64,000 nucleotides of DNA from Vibrio sp. 10N.261.45.E2 (GTDB lineage Bacteria > Pseudomonadota > Gammaproteobacteria > Enterobacterales > Vibrionaceae): NCBI RefSeq assembly GCF_002875705.1, contig NZ_MCZZ01000120.1, positions 19,401 to 83,400 on the forward strand, given 5' to 3'. Shown here piece after piece: positions 36,896 through 46,288 of this stretch. A program made the translations under genes and the position numbers. Below the pieces are notes generated by a model. It saw nothing but the letters and a program-made list of their open reading frames with translations. It was not told the origin of the DNA and made no database searches. Positions within the stretch are counted from its first letter, which is position 1, and the number at the start of each line of letters is the position of its first letter.

Positions 36896-38182
36896 TTACT
36901 TACGACGGTTTTTAATTCGCTTCATCATAGTCAAACGGCGTTCAGCGCTTGCTTGGTCTTGTGGCGCATCATTCGCGTTGTTCTTACGACCCTGACGGTT
37001 TTTGTAAGCCGATTTAGTGTTCAGCTTCTCGATGTAAGCATCACGTTTCTTCGGCTCATAACCTGGTTGTTCAACACGGCGAATACGCTGTTGAATCAGT
37101 TTTTCAACTTGCACAACAGTCAGTTCTTCTTCGCGGTTAACGAAAGACACAGCGTGACCTTGCTTACCAGCGCGACCTGTACGACCAATACGGTGAACGT
37201 AATCTTCCGCTAGGAAAGGCATGTCGTAGTTGATTACGTGTGGTAAGTCTTCGATATCAAGACCACGAGCCGCAACATCGGTTGCCACCATCACGCGTGC
37301 TCTGCCTTCTTTGAAGTCATCCAAGGCGCGACGACGAGCGCTTTGCGCTTTATCACCGTGGCATAGCACTGCTTTAATACCGTCTAGCTTAAGTTCTTTA
37401 ACTACGTCATTTGCTGTTTCTTTATAGTTCACGAACACAAGCACTTGGCGCCAGTTTTTACGACCAATAAGTTCAGAAAGCAGTTCTGTTTTGCGCTCTT
37501 GATCCACTGGGTAAACCACGTGACCGACAGTTGCAGCCGTTGAGTTTTCACGTTCAACACTGATGCGCTTTGGTTTACGCAGAATATCAACCGACAGTTG
37601 GTTTAACTGAGTTGAAGTTGTTGCAGAGAACATCATGATTTGCGGAGATGTTTCTACATCCAACATGATCTTACGAACCGCATTGATAAAGCCCATATCA
37701 AGGATACGGTCAGCTTCATCGAATACTAGGAATTCTAGGTTAGCAATAGACACGTTACCCGCTTCTAAGTGCTCTTCTAGACGACCCGGAGTCGCAACCA
37801 AAATATCCACACCCAGTTCTAGTTGACGAACTTGTGAAGACATCTTGTTACCACCGTAAACAGCAGAAACGCTTAGTTCAGTGTATTTAACGTAGTCTTT
37901 GATGTTTTGAGCGATCTGCGCAGCAAGCTCACGAGTTGGAGCAAGAATAAGGCCGCGAGCCGTTCCTCTAGACGCTTTTTTACCGCTGTTCAAAAGGTGT
38001 TGGATAACAGGCAATGAAAATGCCGCTGTTTTACCCGTACCGGTTTGAGCAGTAGCAAAAATATCATGGCCTTTACGAGCCATTGGAATCGCTTTTTGTT
38101 GAATTGGAGTGAGTTTTTCATAACCACACTCAGTCAACGCTTTGACTAATTCAGGAGCAAAACCTTGAGAGGAAAATGACAT
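36896..38182 (-). CDS. rhlE: RhlE-type DEAD-box RNA helicase
   Basis: A 428-residue ATP-dependent RNA helicase with every core motif: Q motif (GYEKLTPIQQKAIP), I (ATAQTGTGKT), Ia (PTRELAAQ), Ib (ATPGRL), II (DEAD), III (SAT), IV-V (VATDVAARGLD), VI (HRIGRTGRAG). A basic C-terminal extension of about 60 residues ends in KRIKNRRK and likely binds RNA. The RhlE-like short form fits best; Vibrio have several paralogues, so the symbol is approximate. Role in rRNA or mRNA remodelling, often in cold. AGGAA lies before the ATG. Confidence 0.85.
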   Translation of the reverse strand: MSFSSQGFAPELVKALTECGYEKLTPIQQKAIPMARKGHDIFATAQTGTGKTAAFSLPVIQHLLNSGKKASRGTARGLILAPTRELAAQIAQNIKDYVKYTELSVSAVYGGNKMSSQVRQLELGVDILVATPGRLEEHLEAGNVSIANLEFLVFDEADRILDMGFINAVRKIMLDVETSPQIMMFSATTSTQLNQLSVDILRKPKRISVERENSTAATVGHVVYPVDQERKTELLSELIGRKNWRQVLVFVNYKETANDVVKELKLDGIKAVLCHGDKAQSARRRALDDFKEGRARVMVATDVAARGLDIEDLPHVINYDMPFLAEDYVHRIGRTGRAGKQGHAVSFVNREEELTVVQVEKLIQQRIRRVEQPGYEPKKRDAYIEKLNTKSAYKNRQGRKNNANDAPQDQASAERRLTMMKRIKNRRK

Positions 38183-38364
38183 TGTTACGGGTTCCTTAAG
38201 CAGACAGCCTACATTCTTATTTCAGCCGAGCACTATAAAGTAATTAGAGTGATTTATCTCACATTTATCGTGATATAACGCAAACTTTCTCATTTAATCT
38301 GGTGTTTACTCCACCTTCAACGAAGTAAACACCAAGATCCTTTGTTCAAACAGCAAAAATAGCG

Positions 38365-39348
38365 CTATTTGATGCCACACAACCTGAGTAGAATTTGCTC
38401 TAGATCTCCCCAAGGCATGAGTTGTGAATCAATCACTTCAAGTCGAGATTCAAAGCCATCCAGTGTAATTTCGTTAACAGATACAACTTGGTTCGCCACA
38501 TTAAATGCGTAACAACCTTGGTCAGTATTCACCACCGCTTTTACACGCTCAGCCGTAAGATCCGACAGCATTGAAAACAGCGCATCAAAATCAAACTTAT
38601 GCTCTGCGCCAAACAACCAACCACAGCTGAAATAACCCTGCCCTTTATTCTCTTTACGGATAAAAGCTTCACCGGGAGGCAGTTGGAATTGAGGCTCTTG
38701 TTCAGCGTGATCGTGATGGTGTGCTTCAATATGAGATGAAGCACTGCCATGTACTCTTTCAATGTCCAACACTTCCAATGGCACTTCACCATCGTGAATG
38801 AGCTTATGGAAGACTTTTGCTGGCGTTTGATCCGTCACCCAATCATTAAACACATCGATGTCTTCAGAATGCACAAGATCAACCTTGGTACCAAGAATCA
38901 CATCTGCACTGTCTAGTTGGTCATTGAAGTTCTGATTCGAGGTGTACTTTTCATTGGATAGATTGCGAGGGTCAACCAAACCAAGCGTCGCTTTTAAATC
39001 AACATAAGGTGTGTATTGTTCTGAAGTTAGTGTCGCAATAACCTGTTTAGGATGACCAAGCCCTGTCGGCTCAATCAATAAACGGTCTGGCTTTTGACGC
39101 AGTAAAGCATTAATGCCCACCGACATAGGAACGCCCGCAGTACAACACATGCAGCCACCCGGCACTTCTTTAATCAAAGCGCCTTGATCTGTCATCAATG
39201 CGCCGTCAATGCCGATTTCCCCGAACTCATTAACCAGAACAGCCCAGTTTTCATTCTCAGGTTTATTTTTAAGCAGGTTCAAAATAGCTGTCGTTTTGCC
39301 AACACCCAAGAAACCCGTAATGATGTTTGTAGGAACTTTTTTGGTCAT
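38365..39348 (-). CDS. COG0523 (CobW/YeiR-type) metal-handling GTPase
   Basis: A 327-residue P-loop GTPase: Walker A GFLGVGKTT, the GGCMCCT metal-binding CxCC motif of COG0523, a switch-like ELLIEPTGLGHP, the NKxD equivalent (GTKVDLVHSED), a His-rich linker (HIEAHHHDHAEQE, about residues 210-225) and the C-terminal CobW_C domain. Proteins of this class insert or store zinc or other metals. The His cluster favours zinc. AAGGAG precedes its ATG. A perfect 12-base palindrome sits 20 bases upstream of the start. Confidence 0.9.
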   Translation of the reverse strand: MTKKVPTNIITGFLGVGKTTAILNLLKNKPENENWAVLVNEFGEIGIDGALMTDQGALIKEVPGGCMCCTAGVPMSVGINALLRQKPDRLLIEPTGLGHPKQVIATLTSEQYTPYVDLKATLGLVDPRNLSNEKYTSNQNFNDQLDSADVILGTKVDLVHSEDIDVFNDWVTDQTPAKVFHKLIHDGEVPLEVLDIERVHGSASSHIEAHHHDHAEQEPQFQLPPGEAFIRKENKGQGYFSCGWLFGAEHKFDFDALFSMLSDLTAERVKAVVNTDQGCYAFNVANQVVSVNEITLDGFESRLEVIDSQLMPWGDLEQILLRLCGIK

Positions 39349-39368
39349 ATCAGTTCTCCTTTTTAAGG

Positions 39369-39380
39369 GAGTATATACTC
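39369..39380. promoter_or_regulatory. 12-base palindrome upstream of the COG0523 GTPase
   Basis: GAGTATATACTC is perfectly self-complementary and lies 20 bases before the start codon, beside the ribosome site. It could be an operator in the leader of the gene. It does not match the Zur consensus well, so the regulator is unknown. Confidence 0.4.
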
Positions 39381-39911
39381 AATCACCGAAAATTTGACCC
39401 CAATCGATTGTTTATACTGAGATTGGTTAATAGAGGTATGGCGAAAAATATGTTCAGAAGAGATAAGAGTAGAAATAAGCAAGAGAGGTACCATGCGGAA
39501 ATTGGATGCTCCAAACGAACTAAAGGCGTACTTTGTCAGTACGCCTCACCCTCGTTACTCAATCGTGAGTTCGCGAATCAGGAAGCCTTAAATATCGACC
39601 TGAACATTTAACGAGGAACTAAAACTTTGTTCTGAATCCATCCAAATTGTGTGTAAAACCTCACTTCTCCTTGCGGTCTGTTATGTTGCTTTACGATTTA
39701 ACTATGGTTCATTTTTGGGGATATTCAAGCTACCGCGAGAGAATCGATCAAAATTGTGACAGTGATTCCACTATTAACCGTTCGTTCCATTTATGGAATA
39801 CGCACATTTCATAAATGGAATTCAACTTTTCATCTTTATTGCTATAGGATATGTAGAGGTCGCGTATAATTGATACGTGCTCCACGTAACTAACTCAGGA
39901 ACCTTACCTCA
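39381..39911. other. 531-base intergenic region with two inverted repeats
   Basis: Two structures stand out. At 39524-39546, AGGCGTACT / AGTACGCCT with a TTGTC loop and no T run. At 39785-39820, TTCCATTTATG / CATAAATGGAA arms with a 14-base spacer, just over 90 bases before clcA. A 67-codon frame at 39408-39611 has no ribosome site and an unnatural composition, so I do not call it a gene. Confidence 0.5.
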
Positions 39912-41318
39912 ATGACCAGAAGAGAGAAAATTAAGCAGTCCCTTTTAGCTAAAATGCCAAGGGATGCTATTAATCAATTTCTCTCAAGAGATAAGACCCC
40001 AGCTTCCGTTCTCTTTCTTTCTTGTATTGTGGGTGTACTTGCGGGTGTAGTGGGTACCTATTTTGAAGTTGCGGTTCATTTCATCACAGAAACTCGTACC
40101 GATTGGCTGAAAGATGAAATCGGTAGCCATTTACCACTTTGGCTTGCTGCTTTCCTTATTAGTGCTGCATTCGCCTTTATTGGTTATTTTCTCGTTCACC
40201 GCTTTGCTCCAGAAGCAGCTGGTTCAGGTATCCCTGAAATCGAAGGTGCGATGGACGGCATGCGTCCTGTTCGATGGTGGAGAGTATTACCCGTAAAATT
40301 CTTTGGTGGCATGGGCGCGTTAGGCTCAGGGATGGTTTTAGGTCGCGAAGGACCAACCGTTCAAATGGGCGGCAGTATTGGTCGTATGGTCACTGATATC
40401 TTTCGAGTCAAAGATGATGACACTCGTCACTCACTGTTGGCTTCAGGTGCTGCTGGTGGTTTAGCTGCCGCATTCAACGCACCTCTAGCTGGCATTATGT
40501 TTGTGGTTGAGGAGATGAGACCACAATTTCGCTACTCACTTATATCAATCAAAGCCGTCATCATCTCAGCGGTTTCAGCCAACATTGTGTTTCGTTCTAT
40601 CAATGGCCAATCTGCCGTTATCACAATGCCTCAATACCAGCCACCTGAACTCGATGCACTTTGGTTGTTCTTATTGTTAGGTGTGTTATTCGGCCTGTTT
40701 GGTGTAATTTTCAATAAGCTGATTACGCTTTCCCAAGACCTCTTTGTGGCGATACACAAGAATGACCGTAAACGTTACTTGATGACAGGCACCCTACTTG
40801 GCGGTTGCTTTGGCTTATTACTGCTCTATATACCTGAATTAACTGGTGGTGGTATTGGTATCATCCCGAACATCACTAATGGCAGCTACACCACCAACGT
40901 GTTGCTGATGATCTTCTTAGGCCGAGTGATCACTACCCTGCTTTGTTTCGGCTCTGGTGCGCCAGGCGGTATCTTTGCACCAATGCTTGCGCTAGGAACA
41001 CTCTTTGGTTATGCGTTCGGGCTTATCGCGGCGGCATTCTTTCCGGAACTGAATATTGAACCGGGTATGTTTGCAATTGCTGGCATGGGAGCACTATTTG
41101 CCGCCACCGTGCGAGCACCTATCACTGGTATTTTGTTGGTTATTGAAATGACCAATAACTACTACCTCATACTGCCGTTGATCATCACCTGCTTAGGCGC
41201 GGTAATCATTGCTCAAATGTTGGGTGGGCAGCCAATTTACAGCCAACTGCTAAACCGTACGCTGAAAAACGAGAAGCTAAGACAGCAAGATCTCCCTCAA
41301 CAAGAGGAAGTGCGTTAA
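39912..41318 (+). CDS. clcA: ClC-type H+/Cl- exchange transporter ClcA
   Basis: A 468-residue ClC protein. The chloride-filter motifs are GSGIPEIEGAM (Ser at about 105), GREGPTVQMGG (gating Glu at about 146) and GSGAPGGIFAPML. The internal proton glutamate is present in VVEEMRPQF (about 200), so it should be an antiporter rather than a channel. In enteric bacteria this activity supports extreme acid resistance. CAGGAACC precedes the ATG. No partner gene is evident. About 200 bases follow before the TDT transporter. Confidence 0.95.
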   Translation: MTRREKIKQSLLAKMPRDAINQFLSRDKTPASVLFLSCIVGVLAGVVGTYFEVAVHFITETRTDWLKDEIGSHLPLWLAAFLISAAFAFIGYFLVHRFAPEAAGSGIPEIEGAMDGMRPVRWWRVLPVKFFGGMGALGSGMVLGREGPTVQMGGSIGRMVTDIFRVKDDDTRHSLLASGAAGGLAAAFNAPLAGIMFVVEEMRPQFRYSLISIKAVIISAVSANIVFRSINGQSAVITMPQYQPPELDALWLFLLLGVLFGLFGVIFNKLITLSQDLFVAIHKNDRKRYLMTGTLLGGCFGLLLLYIPELTGGGIGIIPNITNGSYTTNVLLMIFLGRVITTLLCFGSGAPGGIFAPMLALGTLFGYAFGLIAAAFFPELNIEPGMFAIAGMGALFAATVRAPITGILLVIEMTNNYYLILPLIITCLGAVIIAQMLGGQPIYSQLLNRTLKNEKLRQQDLPQQEEVR

Positions 41319-41524
41319 TTACAAATGACTCACGAAACAAAAGCACACATTCAACGTGCTTAATCTCCCGATTCCGTATCAAAATCAAAAAAGCAAACGT
41401 TAAACTTGGTATCATTCACTCAAAATTAGTTGAGTTTCCTCAAAATCTATTGATGGAAAATCTACACGCTCTAACTAGAGCAAATAATGCAGTATTCTGT
41501 AATTAACTAAGTTGGAGCAAGTCG

Positions 41525-42505
41525 TTGAACTGGAGAAGATTAACCCAAGTAAAAAATGTGCCGCCCTCTCAGGCGTCTTTAGCACTTGGCGTTATTGGGT
41601 TAGGACAAGCTTGGGCTCTATATATACCGGGCATTGGTGAGATCCTTCGCCCCTACCTCGCTTCATTCGGCGCACTGTTATTACTGCCTGTTTTACTGCG
41701 CTATTTAACAAGCTTTAATACCTTCCTTAATGACATACGCCACCCATTAGTGGGAAGCTTAATGGCGCCAATGAGCATGGCACTTCTGATTCTGTGCGAC
41801 TACTTAGCCGAGATATCGCCAGTCATCGCCTACCCAGTTTGGTTCTGTGCGCTATTGCTGCACTTTACCATGATGGTGTTGTTCTTTAGTTTTCAGATCA
41901 TCAACTTCAAAATGTCGAACATTGTACCGAGTTGGTTTCTGTATCCGGTCGGTTTGATCAGCAGCTCCTTAGCAGGCACACAGTTTGGCCATACCGTCTT
42001 TTCAGAAACACTTGCGGCCACTTGTATCGGTATCTATTTCCTTATGCTACCAGTCGTGTTGTACCGCTTGGTGTTTGAAGGCAACCTGCCACGTCGAGCA
42101 AGGCCAACACTTGCTATCATGGCAGCTCCGGTTAATTTATCGTTAGCAGCCTACTTGGTTAACTTCGACAACCCAGACCCTATCCTGACAGGTGCGTTGT
42201 CGGGGATTGCCATCACCATGACACTATTAATTTACCTGTGTTACATCCGCCTAATGCGTCTGAAGTTCCAACCTTCGATTGCTGCCGTCACCTTCCCATC
42301 CGTGATCAGCGCCATTGCGATGCACCGATTAACCACTTTTTTCGGCGCGGAATACCCGCAATGGTATTGGCTGCACAAGTTTGGTTTCTTCGAGCTTACC
42401 ATCGCAACCATCCTAGTGATTTGGGTTGCAGGCGGATATGTGAAGATGTACTGGCCTGAGTTTTTCGATTCGAACTACATATCTAAAAAGATCAAACGTT
42501 CTTAA
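41525..42505 (+). CDS. TDT-family (TehA/SLAC1-like) transporter
   Basis: A 326-residue membrane protein with ten predicted helices, matching the tellurite-resistance/dicarboxylate transporter fold (GLGQAWALYIPGIG, WFLYPVGLISSSLAGTQFG, KFGFFELTIATILVIWVAGG). Members conduct anions or export C4-dicarboxylates or sulfite; the substrate here cannot be read. The start is TTG 41525, with GGAGC 7 bases upstream. Its proximity to clcA may be coincidental. Confidence 0.8.
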   Translation: MNWRRLTQVKNVPPSQASLALGVIGLGQAWALYIPGIGEILRPYLASFGALLLLPVLLRYLTSFNTFLNDIRHPLVGSLMAPMSMALLILCDYLAEISPVIAYPVWFCALLLHFTMMVLFFSFQIINFKMSNIVPSWFLYPVGLISSSLAGTQFGHTVFSETLAATCIGIYFLMLPVVLYRLVFEGNLPRRARPTLAIMAAPVNLSLAAYLVNFDNPDPILTGALSGIAITMTLLIYLCYIRLMRLKFQPSIAAVTFPSVISAIAMHRLTTFFGAEYPQWYWLHKFGFFELTIATILVIWVAGGYVKMYWPEFFDSNYISKKIKRS

Positions 42506-42571
42506 TGAGATGCTAGTGTGATTAACCGTACTCACCACGATTCTGTGACGACAAACGGGACACACCAAACG

Positions 42572-42601
42572 AAAAAAGGCCTCACAGCGTGAGACCTTTG
42601 A
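42572..42601 (-). terminator. hmp terminator
   Basis: AAAGGTCTCAC / GTGAGGCCTTT on the minus strand (one G-T pair, short loop) followed by TTTT, 55 bases beyond the hmp stop. It can also act for the TDT gene. Confidence 0.8.
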
Positions 42602-42654
42602 ATAGGCAAGGTATTAATAGTTCAAACGAATGTTAATAGAACTATCGAGGGCGA

Positions 42655-43851
42655 TTAGAAGTTAGCGTGAGGGCCGAATACTTCGTAATGTACACGTGAA
42701 CGATCAACTTTAAGTGCATCTAATTGTTCCACGATATTCTTCATGAAACCAACAGGTCCACAGATATAGAAATCACTCTCTTCAAAGCCTTTAGTATCAG
42801 AGATAGACGCGAGATCCATTTGACCTTGATGTGTGTTTTCACATGCAGATTCGTCTTTATTCATGTACCACGTTTTCGCTTCCCAACCTTTATCGGCAAC
42901 GATATCTTTAACGCGGCTCGTGAAAGAGTGTTGGCCTACGTTTTCACAAGCGTGAAGGTAAAGCACTGGCTCGTTTTTATCTTCCGTATTTAGGTACTCA
43001 AGCATAGACTGCATTGGCGTTACACCAACACCTGCAGAGATAAGCGTTACTGGCTTGCTGCGCTCTTGGTACATAAAGTCACCCGCTGGTGCGTATAAGC
43101 TAACTTCATCGCCAATTGCAACCGTGTCGTGTAGGTGGTTGGATACAACACCTTGTGTCTCTTGGCCTTGTCCTTCACGTTTAACAGAAATGCGGTATTG
43201 CTTGCCGTTTGGCTTATCTGACAGTGAATATTGACGAATCTCGCTGTATTGAGAGCCTTCAGGTTTCACTTCAATACCAATGTATTGACCTGGAGTGTAA
43301 TCCAGAACTTCACCGCCATCTTTTGGCTGAAGGATAAAGCTTGTTACAAGTGCTGATTCTTCAATCTTATCTGCAATCACAAATGCACGTGCCGCTTCCC
43401 AACCACCTACAGCTTGCTTACGCTGTAAGTAAAGTTCAGCTTCACGATCAATGAATACTTGCGCTAAGAATAGGTAAGCGGCTGTCCATGCTTCTTCCAC
43501 TTCTGGAGTAAACGCGTCAGCAGCTAATTCACGTAATGTTTCAATCAGGTGTAAACCAACAATTTGGTAATGCTCTGGTTGAATGTTAAAACTTGTGTGT
43601 TTCTGAGCAATGCGTTCAACCGCTGTTGTTAACGCTGCTAGGTTTTCAATGTTCTTTGCATAAGCCGCGATAGCTTCAAACAGTGCTACGCCTTGGCGAC
43701 CTGTTCTTTGGTGAGTCATATTGAAGATATCTTTCAACTCAGGGTTATGCGCGAACATACGTTGATAAAAATGCTGAGTTAAAGCAGGGCCTGCACTCTC
43801 AAGTAGAGGAATAGTAGATTTGATGATTTCGATATGTGCATTGTTAAGCAT
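42655..43851 (-). CDS. hmp: flavohaemoglobin NO dioxygenase Hmp
   Basis: A 398-residue enzyme that oxidises nitric oxide to nitrate with NADPH and O2. The globin domain (1-140) has the proximal His in KHTSFNIQPEHYQIVG (about residue 85), with the CD1 Phe and B10 Tyr region in TQHFYQRMFAHNPELKDIF. An FAD domain follows (RQYSLSD, KREGQG) and then the NAD domain (LISAGVGVTPMQSML, DFYICGPVGFMKNI). Full length, all motifs present. GGAG precedes the ATG. It is divergent from norR, with a sigma-54 promoter between. Confidence 0.96.
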   Translation of the reverse strand: MLNNAHIEIIKSTIPLLESAGPALTQHFYQRMFAHNPELKDIFNMTHQRTGRQGVALFEAIAAYAKNIENLAALTTAVERIAQKHTSFNIQPEHYQIVGLHLIETLRELAADAFTPEVEEAWTAAYLFLAQVFIDREAELYLQRKQAVGGWEAARAFVIADKIEESALVTSFILQPKDGGEVLDYTPGQYIGIEVKPEGSQYSEIRQYSLSDKPNGKQYRISVKREGQGQETQGVVSNHLHDTVAIGDEVSLYAPAGDFMYQERSKPVTLISAGVGVTPMQSMLEYLNTEDKNEPVLYLHACENVGQHSFTSRVKDIVADKGWEAKTWYMNKDESACENTHQGQMDLASISDTKGFEESDFYICGPVGFMKNIVEQLDALKVDRSRVHYEVFGPHANF

Positions 43852-43887
43852 GAATTTACTCCGAACACTGAGCCTTATGACCTATAT

Positions 43888-43898
43888 GTCATTTTGAC
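43888..43898. promoter_or_regulatory. GT-N7-AC NorR-type site in the hmp leader
   Basis: GTCATTTTGAC fits the NorR core GT-N7-AC and is near-palindromic (GTCA-N3-TGAC). It lies just upstream of the hmp start, downstream of the predicted sigma-54 promoter; a similar GTTATTTTGAC lies at 43960-43970. These may be decoy or accessory sites. Confidence 0.4.
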
Positions 43899-44078
43899 TA
43901 CTGAAAATTTAAGAATGACTTATCGATTTTCTGAAACGTTAGTTATTTTTAGAAACCGAGTTATTTTGACTCACTTTTGTTTCAAAAAATCGTGGAATCT
44001 GATTAATGCCGCTTGATTGATTGAGATCAAGAATAGTCTTTCCAATCAGAGCTATAATATGAATTCCACGACTCTCAT

Positions 44079-44094
44079 TGCACAATCAGTGCCA
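44079..44094 (-). promoter_or_regulatory. sigma-54 promoter of hmp
   Basis: On the minus strand the sequence reads TGGCACTGATTGTGCA: GG at -24, GC at -12 with exactly ten bases between, one mismatch to TTGC. It points toward hmp, with NorR-type sites upstream at higher coordinates. Confidence 0.8.
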
Positions 44095-44150
44095 AGTTTA
44101 TCAATCCCCGCCATTACTGGTTTTATTCTCAAAACCCATCTTATAAAAAT

Positions 44151-44161
44151 GTCAAAAAGAC
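44151..44161. promoter_or_regulatory. NorR-type site 1 upstream of the hmp sigma-54 promoter
   Basis: GTCAAAAAGAC fits GT-N7-AC. Its centre is 22 bases (about two turns) from the next site, an enhancer-like arrangement. Confidence 0.55.
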
Positions 44162-44172
44162 CTTTTTTTTAA

Positions 44173-44183
44173 GTCTATAAGAC
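44173..44183. promoter_or_regulatory. NorR-type site 2 upstream of the hmp sigma-54 promoter
   Basis: GTCTATAAGAC is near-palindromic and fits GT-N7-AC. Centre about 90 bases upstream of the -24/-12 element, typical for sigma-54 enhancers, and close to the norR start, so NorR could also regulate itself. Confidence 0.55.
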
Positions 44184-44221
44184 TCTATTATGTAGATAAA
44201 CACACACAGTTAGAGTTTTTT

Positions 44222-45814
44222 ATGCAAGATATCTCCGCATCTACCCTCATGGAAATGACCATTGGCCTCGCGAGTGGTGTGAACGATCAAGATCGTTTTA
44301 ATCGCCTTATTGATGCCATTCGTAAAACTATAACGTGTGATTGTGTCGCGCTTTTAAGCCTTCAAGGCGACACTTTAGTCCCTATTGCAATGCAAGGGCT
44401 TAGTCGAGATACATTCGGTCGTCGCTTTATTATTTCAGAACACCCTCGTTTTGAAGAAATCTGCGCGTCTCGCTCTCCTGTTCGTTTCGATGCCGACAGC
44501 TCCCTACCCGATCCTTTCGATGGCCTGCTGATAGACCATGATGGCGATCTGCCAATGCACGCTTGCATGGGCCTACCTTTGCTCTTTGGCGACAAGCTAT
44601 TAGGGGTTCTAACTCTAGATAGCCTAAAACCTGATGTCTTCGCTAATATCCCGGCTCGCAACCTCGAAGTACTGGCTGCTATTGCGGCGTCATCCATGCA
44701 GATGGCACTAACCTTCTCGCAACTTGAACATCAAGCAAAACAGTCAAAGCAATTACTGGAAGAGTTGAACGTAGAAGCGTGGGAACGTGACGGCGGCGAG
44801 TTGATTGGTAACAGTGATACCATGGTCGCGCTTAAGAATGACATCGCGGTTGTCGCACCGTCTGAATTCAATATCTTGATTCACGGTGACACGGGGGTTG
44901 GTAAAGAGCTAGTAGCTCGTACCCTGCACCACCAATCACAACGTAAACGTAACCCACTCGTCTACGTAAACTGTGCTGCAATTCCTGAAAACTTAGTGGA
45001 GAGTGAACTGTTTGGTCACGTTCGTGGCGCGTTTACTGGCGCAGACAAAAACCGCTTAGGTAAGTTTGCGTTAGCCGATGGTGGCACGCTGTTCTTAGAT
45101 GAAATTGGTGAATTACCCTTAACTGCGCAAAGTAAGTTACTGCGTGCACTGCAAAACAACGAAATCCAACCTGTTGGCCAAGACAATATCCAAACTATTG
45201 ATGTTCGTGTTCTGGCTGCAACCAACCGAGACTTAAAGCAAGAAGTTGAAGACGGTCGATTCAGAGCCGATTTATACCACCGACTGAGTGTGTACCCTAT
45301 CGCGGTACCTGCCCTGAAAGATCGTGGTGACGACATCAGCTTACTAGCTGGCTTCTTCCTAGAACAAGCGCGTCGTAAGCTTGGTATCAACCAAGTCAAG
45401 TTCCGCTCTGACGTTCTTTCTTTCCTAAACCGTTACGGTTGGCCAGGTAACGTGCGTGAACTTGAGCACGTGATCAGCCGTTCAGCACTGAAAGCGTTAG
45501 CACGTAGTACCAATAAAAACTTGGTGACAATTACCAAGGAAGATTGTGGTCCACTCGACCAAGACCAGCCAATTGCGACGACACAGGCGAAGAACACACC
45601 GTTATCAACACCAACGATCGACCTTTCTGCAGGGCTACGCGGTGCAACGGATGATTTTCAACGCAGTATCATTACTGAGGTATTAGAAGATGCCAACTTT
45701 AACTGGGCACAAGCAGGCCGTGTTCTGAAAACAGACCGAGCAAACCTGACTCGACTGTCTAAGCGTTTAGGGTTAAATGTGGCTAAGTCTCACACGATCG
45801 AACGGACAAAATAG
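44222..45814 (+). CDS. norR: NO-responsive sigma-54 activator NorR
   Basis: A 530-residue enhancer-binding protein. The N-terminal GAF domain (about 20-170), which in NorR holds a non-haem iron sensing NO, is followed by an AAA+ domain with Walker A GDTGVGKE (about 222), the sigma-54 contact loop GAFTGA (about 268), Walker B GGTLFLDEIGEL and the arginine finger region FRADLYHRLSVYPI. A C-terminal Fis-type helix-turn-helix follows (NWAQAGRVLKTDRANLTRL). It is divergent from hmp, with sigma-54 and NorR-type sites between, so hmp is its clear target. Confidence 0.95.
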   Translation: MQDISASTLMEMTIGLASGVNDQDRFNRLIDAIRKTITCDCVALLSLQGDTLVPIAMQGLSRDTFGRRFIISEHPRFEEICASRSPVRFDADSSLPDPFDGLLIDHDGDLPMHACMGLPLLFGDKLLGVLTLDSLKPDVFANIPARNLEVLAAIAASSMQMALTFSQLEHQAKQSKQLLEELNVEAWERDGGELIGNSDTMVALKNDIAVVAPSEFNILIHGDTGVGKELVARTLHHQSQRKRNPLVYVNCAAIPENLVESELFGHVRGAFTGADKNRLGKFALADGGTLFLDEIGELPLTAQSKLLRALQNNEIQPVGQDNIQTIDVRVLAATNRDLKQEVEDGRFRADLYHRLSVYPIAVPALKDRGDDISLLAGFFLEQARRKLGINQVKFRSDVLSFLNRYGWPGNVRELEHVISRSALKALARSTNKNLVTITKEDCGPLDQDQPIATTQAKNTPLSTPTIDLSAGLRGATDDFQRSIITEVLEDANFNWAQAGRVLKTDRANLTRLSKRLGLNVAKSHTIERTK

Positions 45815-45903
45815 ATATTAGCGGTTTGTTGCGAGCATCTGGCAAAACTTGTGTATATAATGCTGCAAATTGTAACGCTAATTTTAAATATGTAGAGAGA
45901 GTT

Positions 45904-46263
45904 ATGAAGTTTATCCGTTGGTTCTTAGGTCGTGTCATCTTGTTATTGAATTTTGTTTTCAGCCCGCATGGTGTGAAACGCTCTCAAGAAGAGCAAAACA
46001 AAGTGAATGAACAAGCAAAAACGCACACGTTATACCAATTCGAAGCGTGCCCATTTTGTGTGAAAGTGCGCCGCGCGATGAAACGTCAATCGGTTCAATT
46101 TGAACTTCGTGATGCAAAAAACAACGAACAATACCGTGCCGAGCTTGAGGCTGGTGGCGGTCGTGTGAAAGTGCCTTGCCTACGTATTGAAAAAGACGGC
46201 AAAACTGAGTGGATGTACGAATCTTCAGATATCGTGACTTACTTAGAGAAGCAGTTTGCATAA
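45904..46263 (+). CDS. membrane-anchored glutaredoxin
   Basis: A 119-residue protein. The ATG at 45904 follows a TAGAGAGAG site; the open frame upstream has no better start. An N-terminal hydrophobic segment (FLGRVILLLNFVFS, about residues 7-20) anchors it. The rest is a glutaredoxin/GST_N fold with CPFC redox motif in LYQFEACPFCVKVRRAM, the cis-Pro in KVPCLRI and YESSDIVTYLEKQF. It should act on the cytoplasmic side of the membrane. It lies downstream of norR in the same direction, 89 bases away; co-transcription is possible. Confidence 0.85.
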   Translation: MKFIRWFLGRVILLLNFVFSPHGVKRSQEEQNKVNEQAKTHTLYQFEACPFCVKVRRAMKRQSVQFELRDAKNNEQYRAELEAGGGRVKVPCLRIEKDGKTEWMYESSDIVTYLEKQFA

Positions 46264-46288
46264 GCGGTAAAGCAACAGAAGCCAAATA

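Noticed and set aside
39408..39611. 67-codon frame between the COG0523 gene and clcA
   Set aside because: No ribosome site, no hydrophobic or domain pattern, and it runs through the 39524-39546 hairpin.
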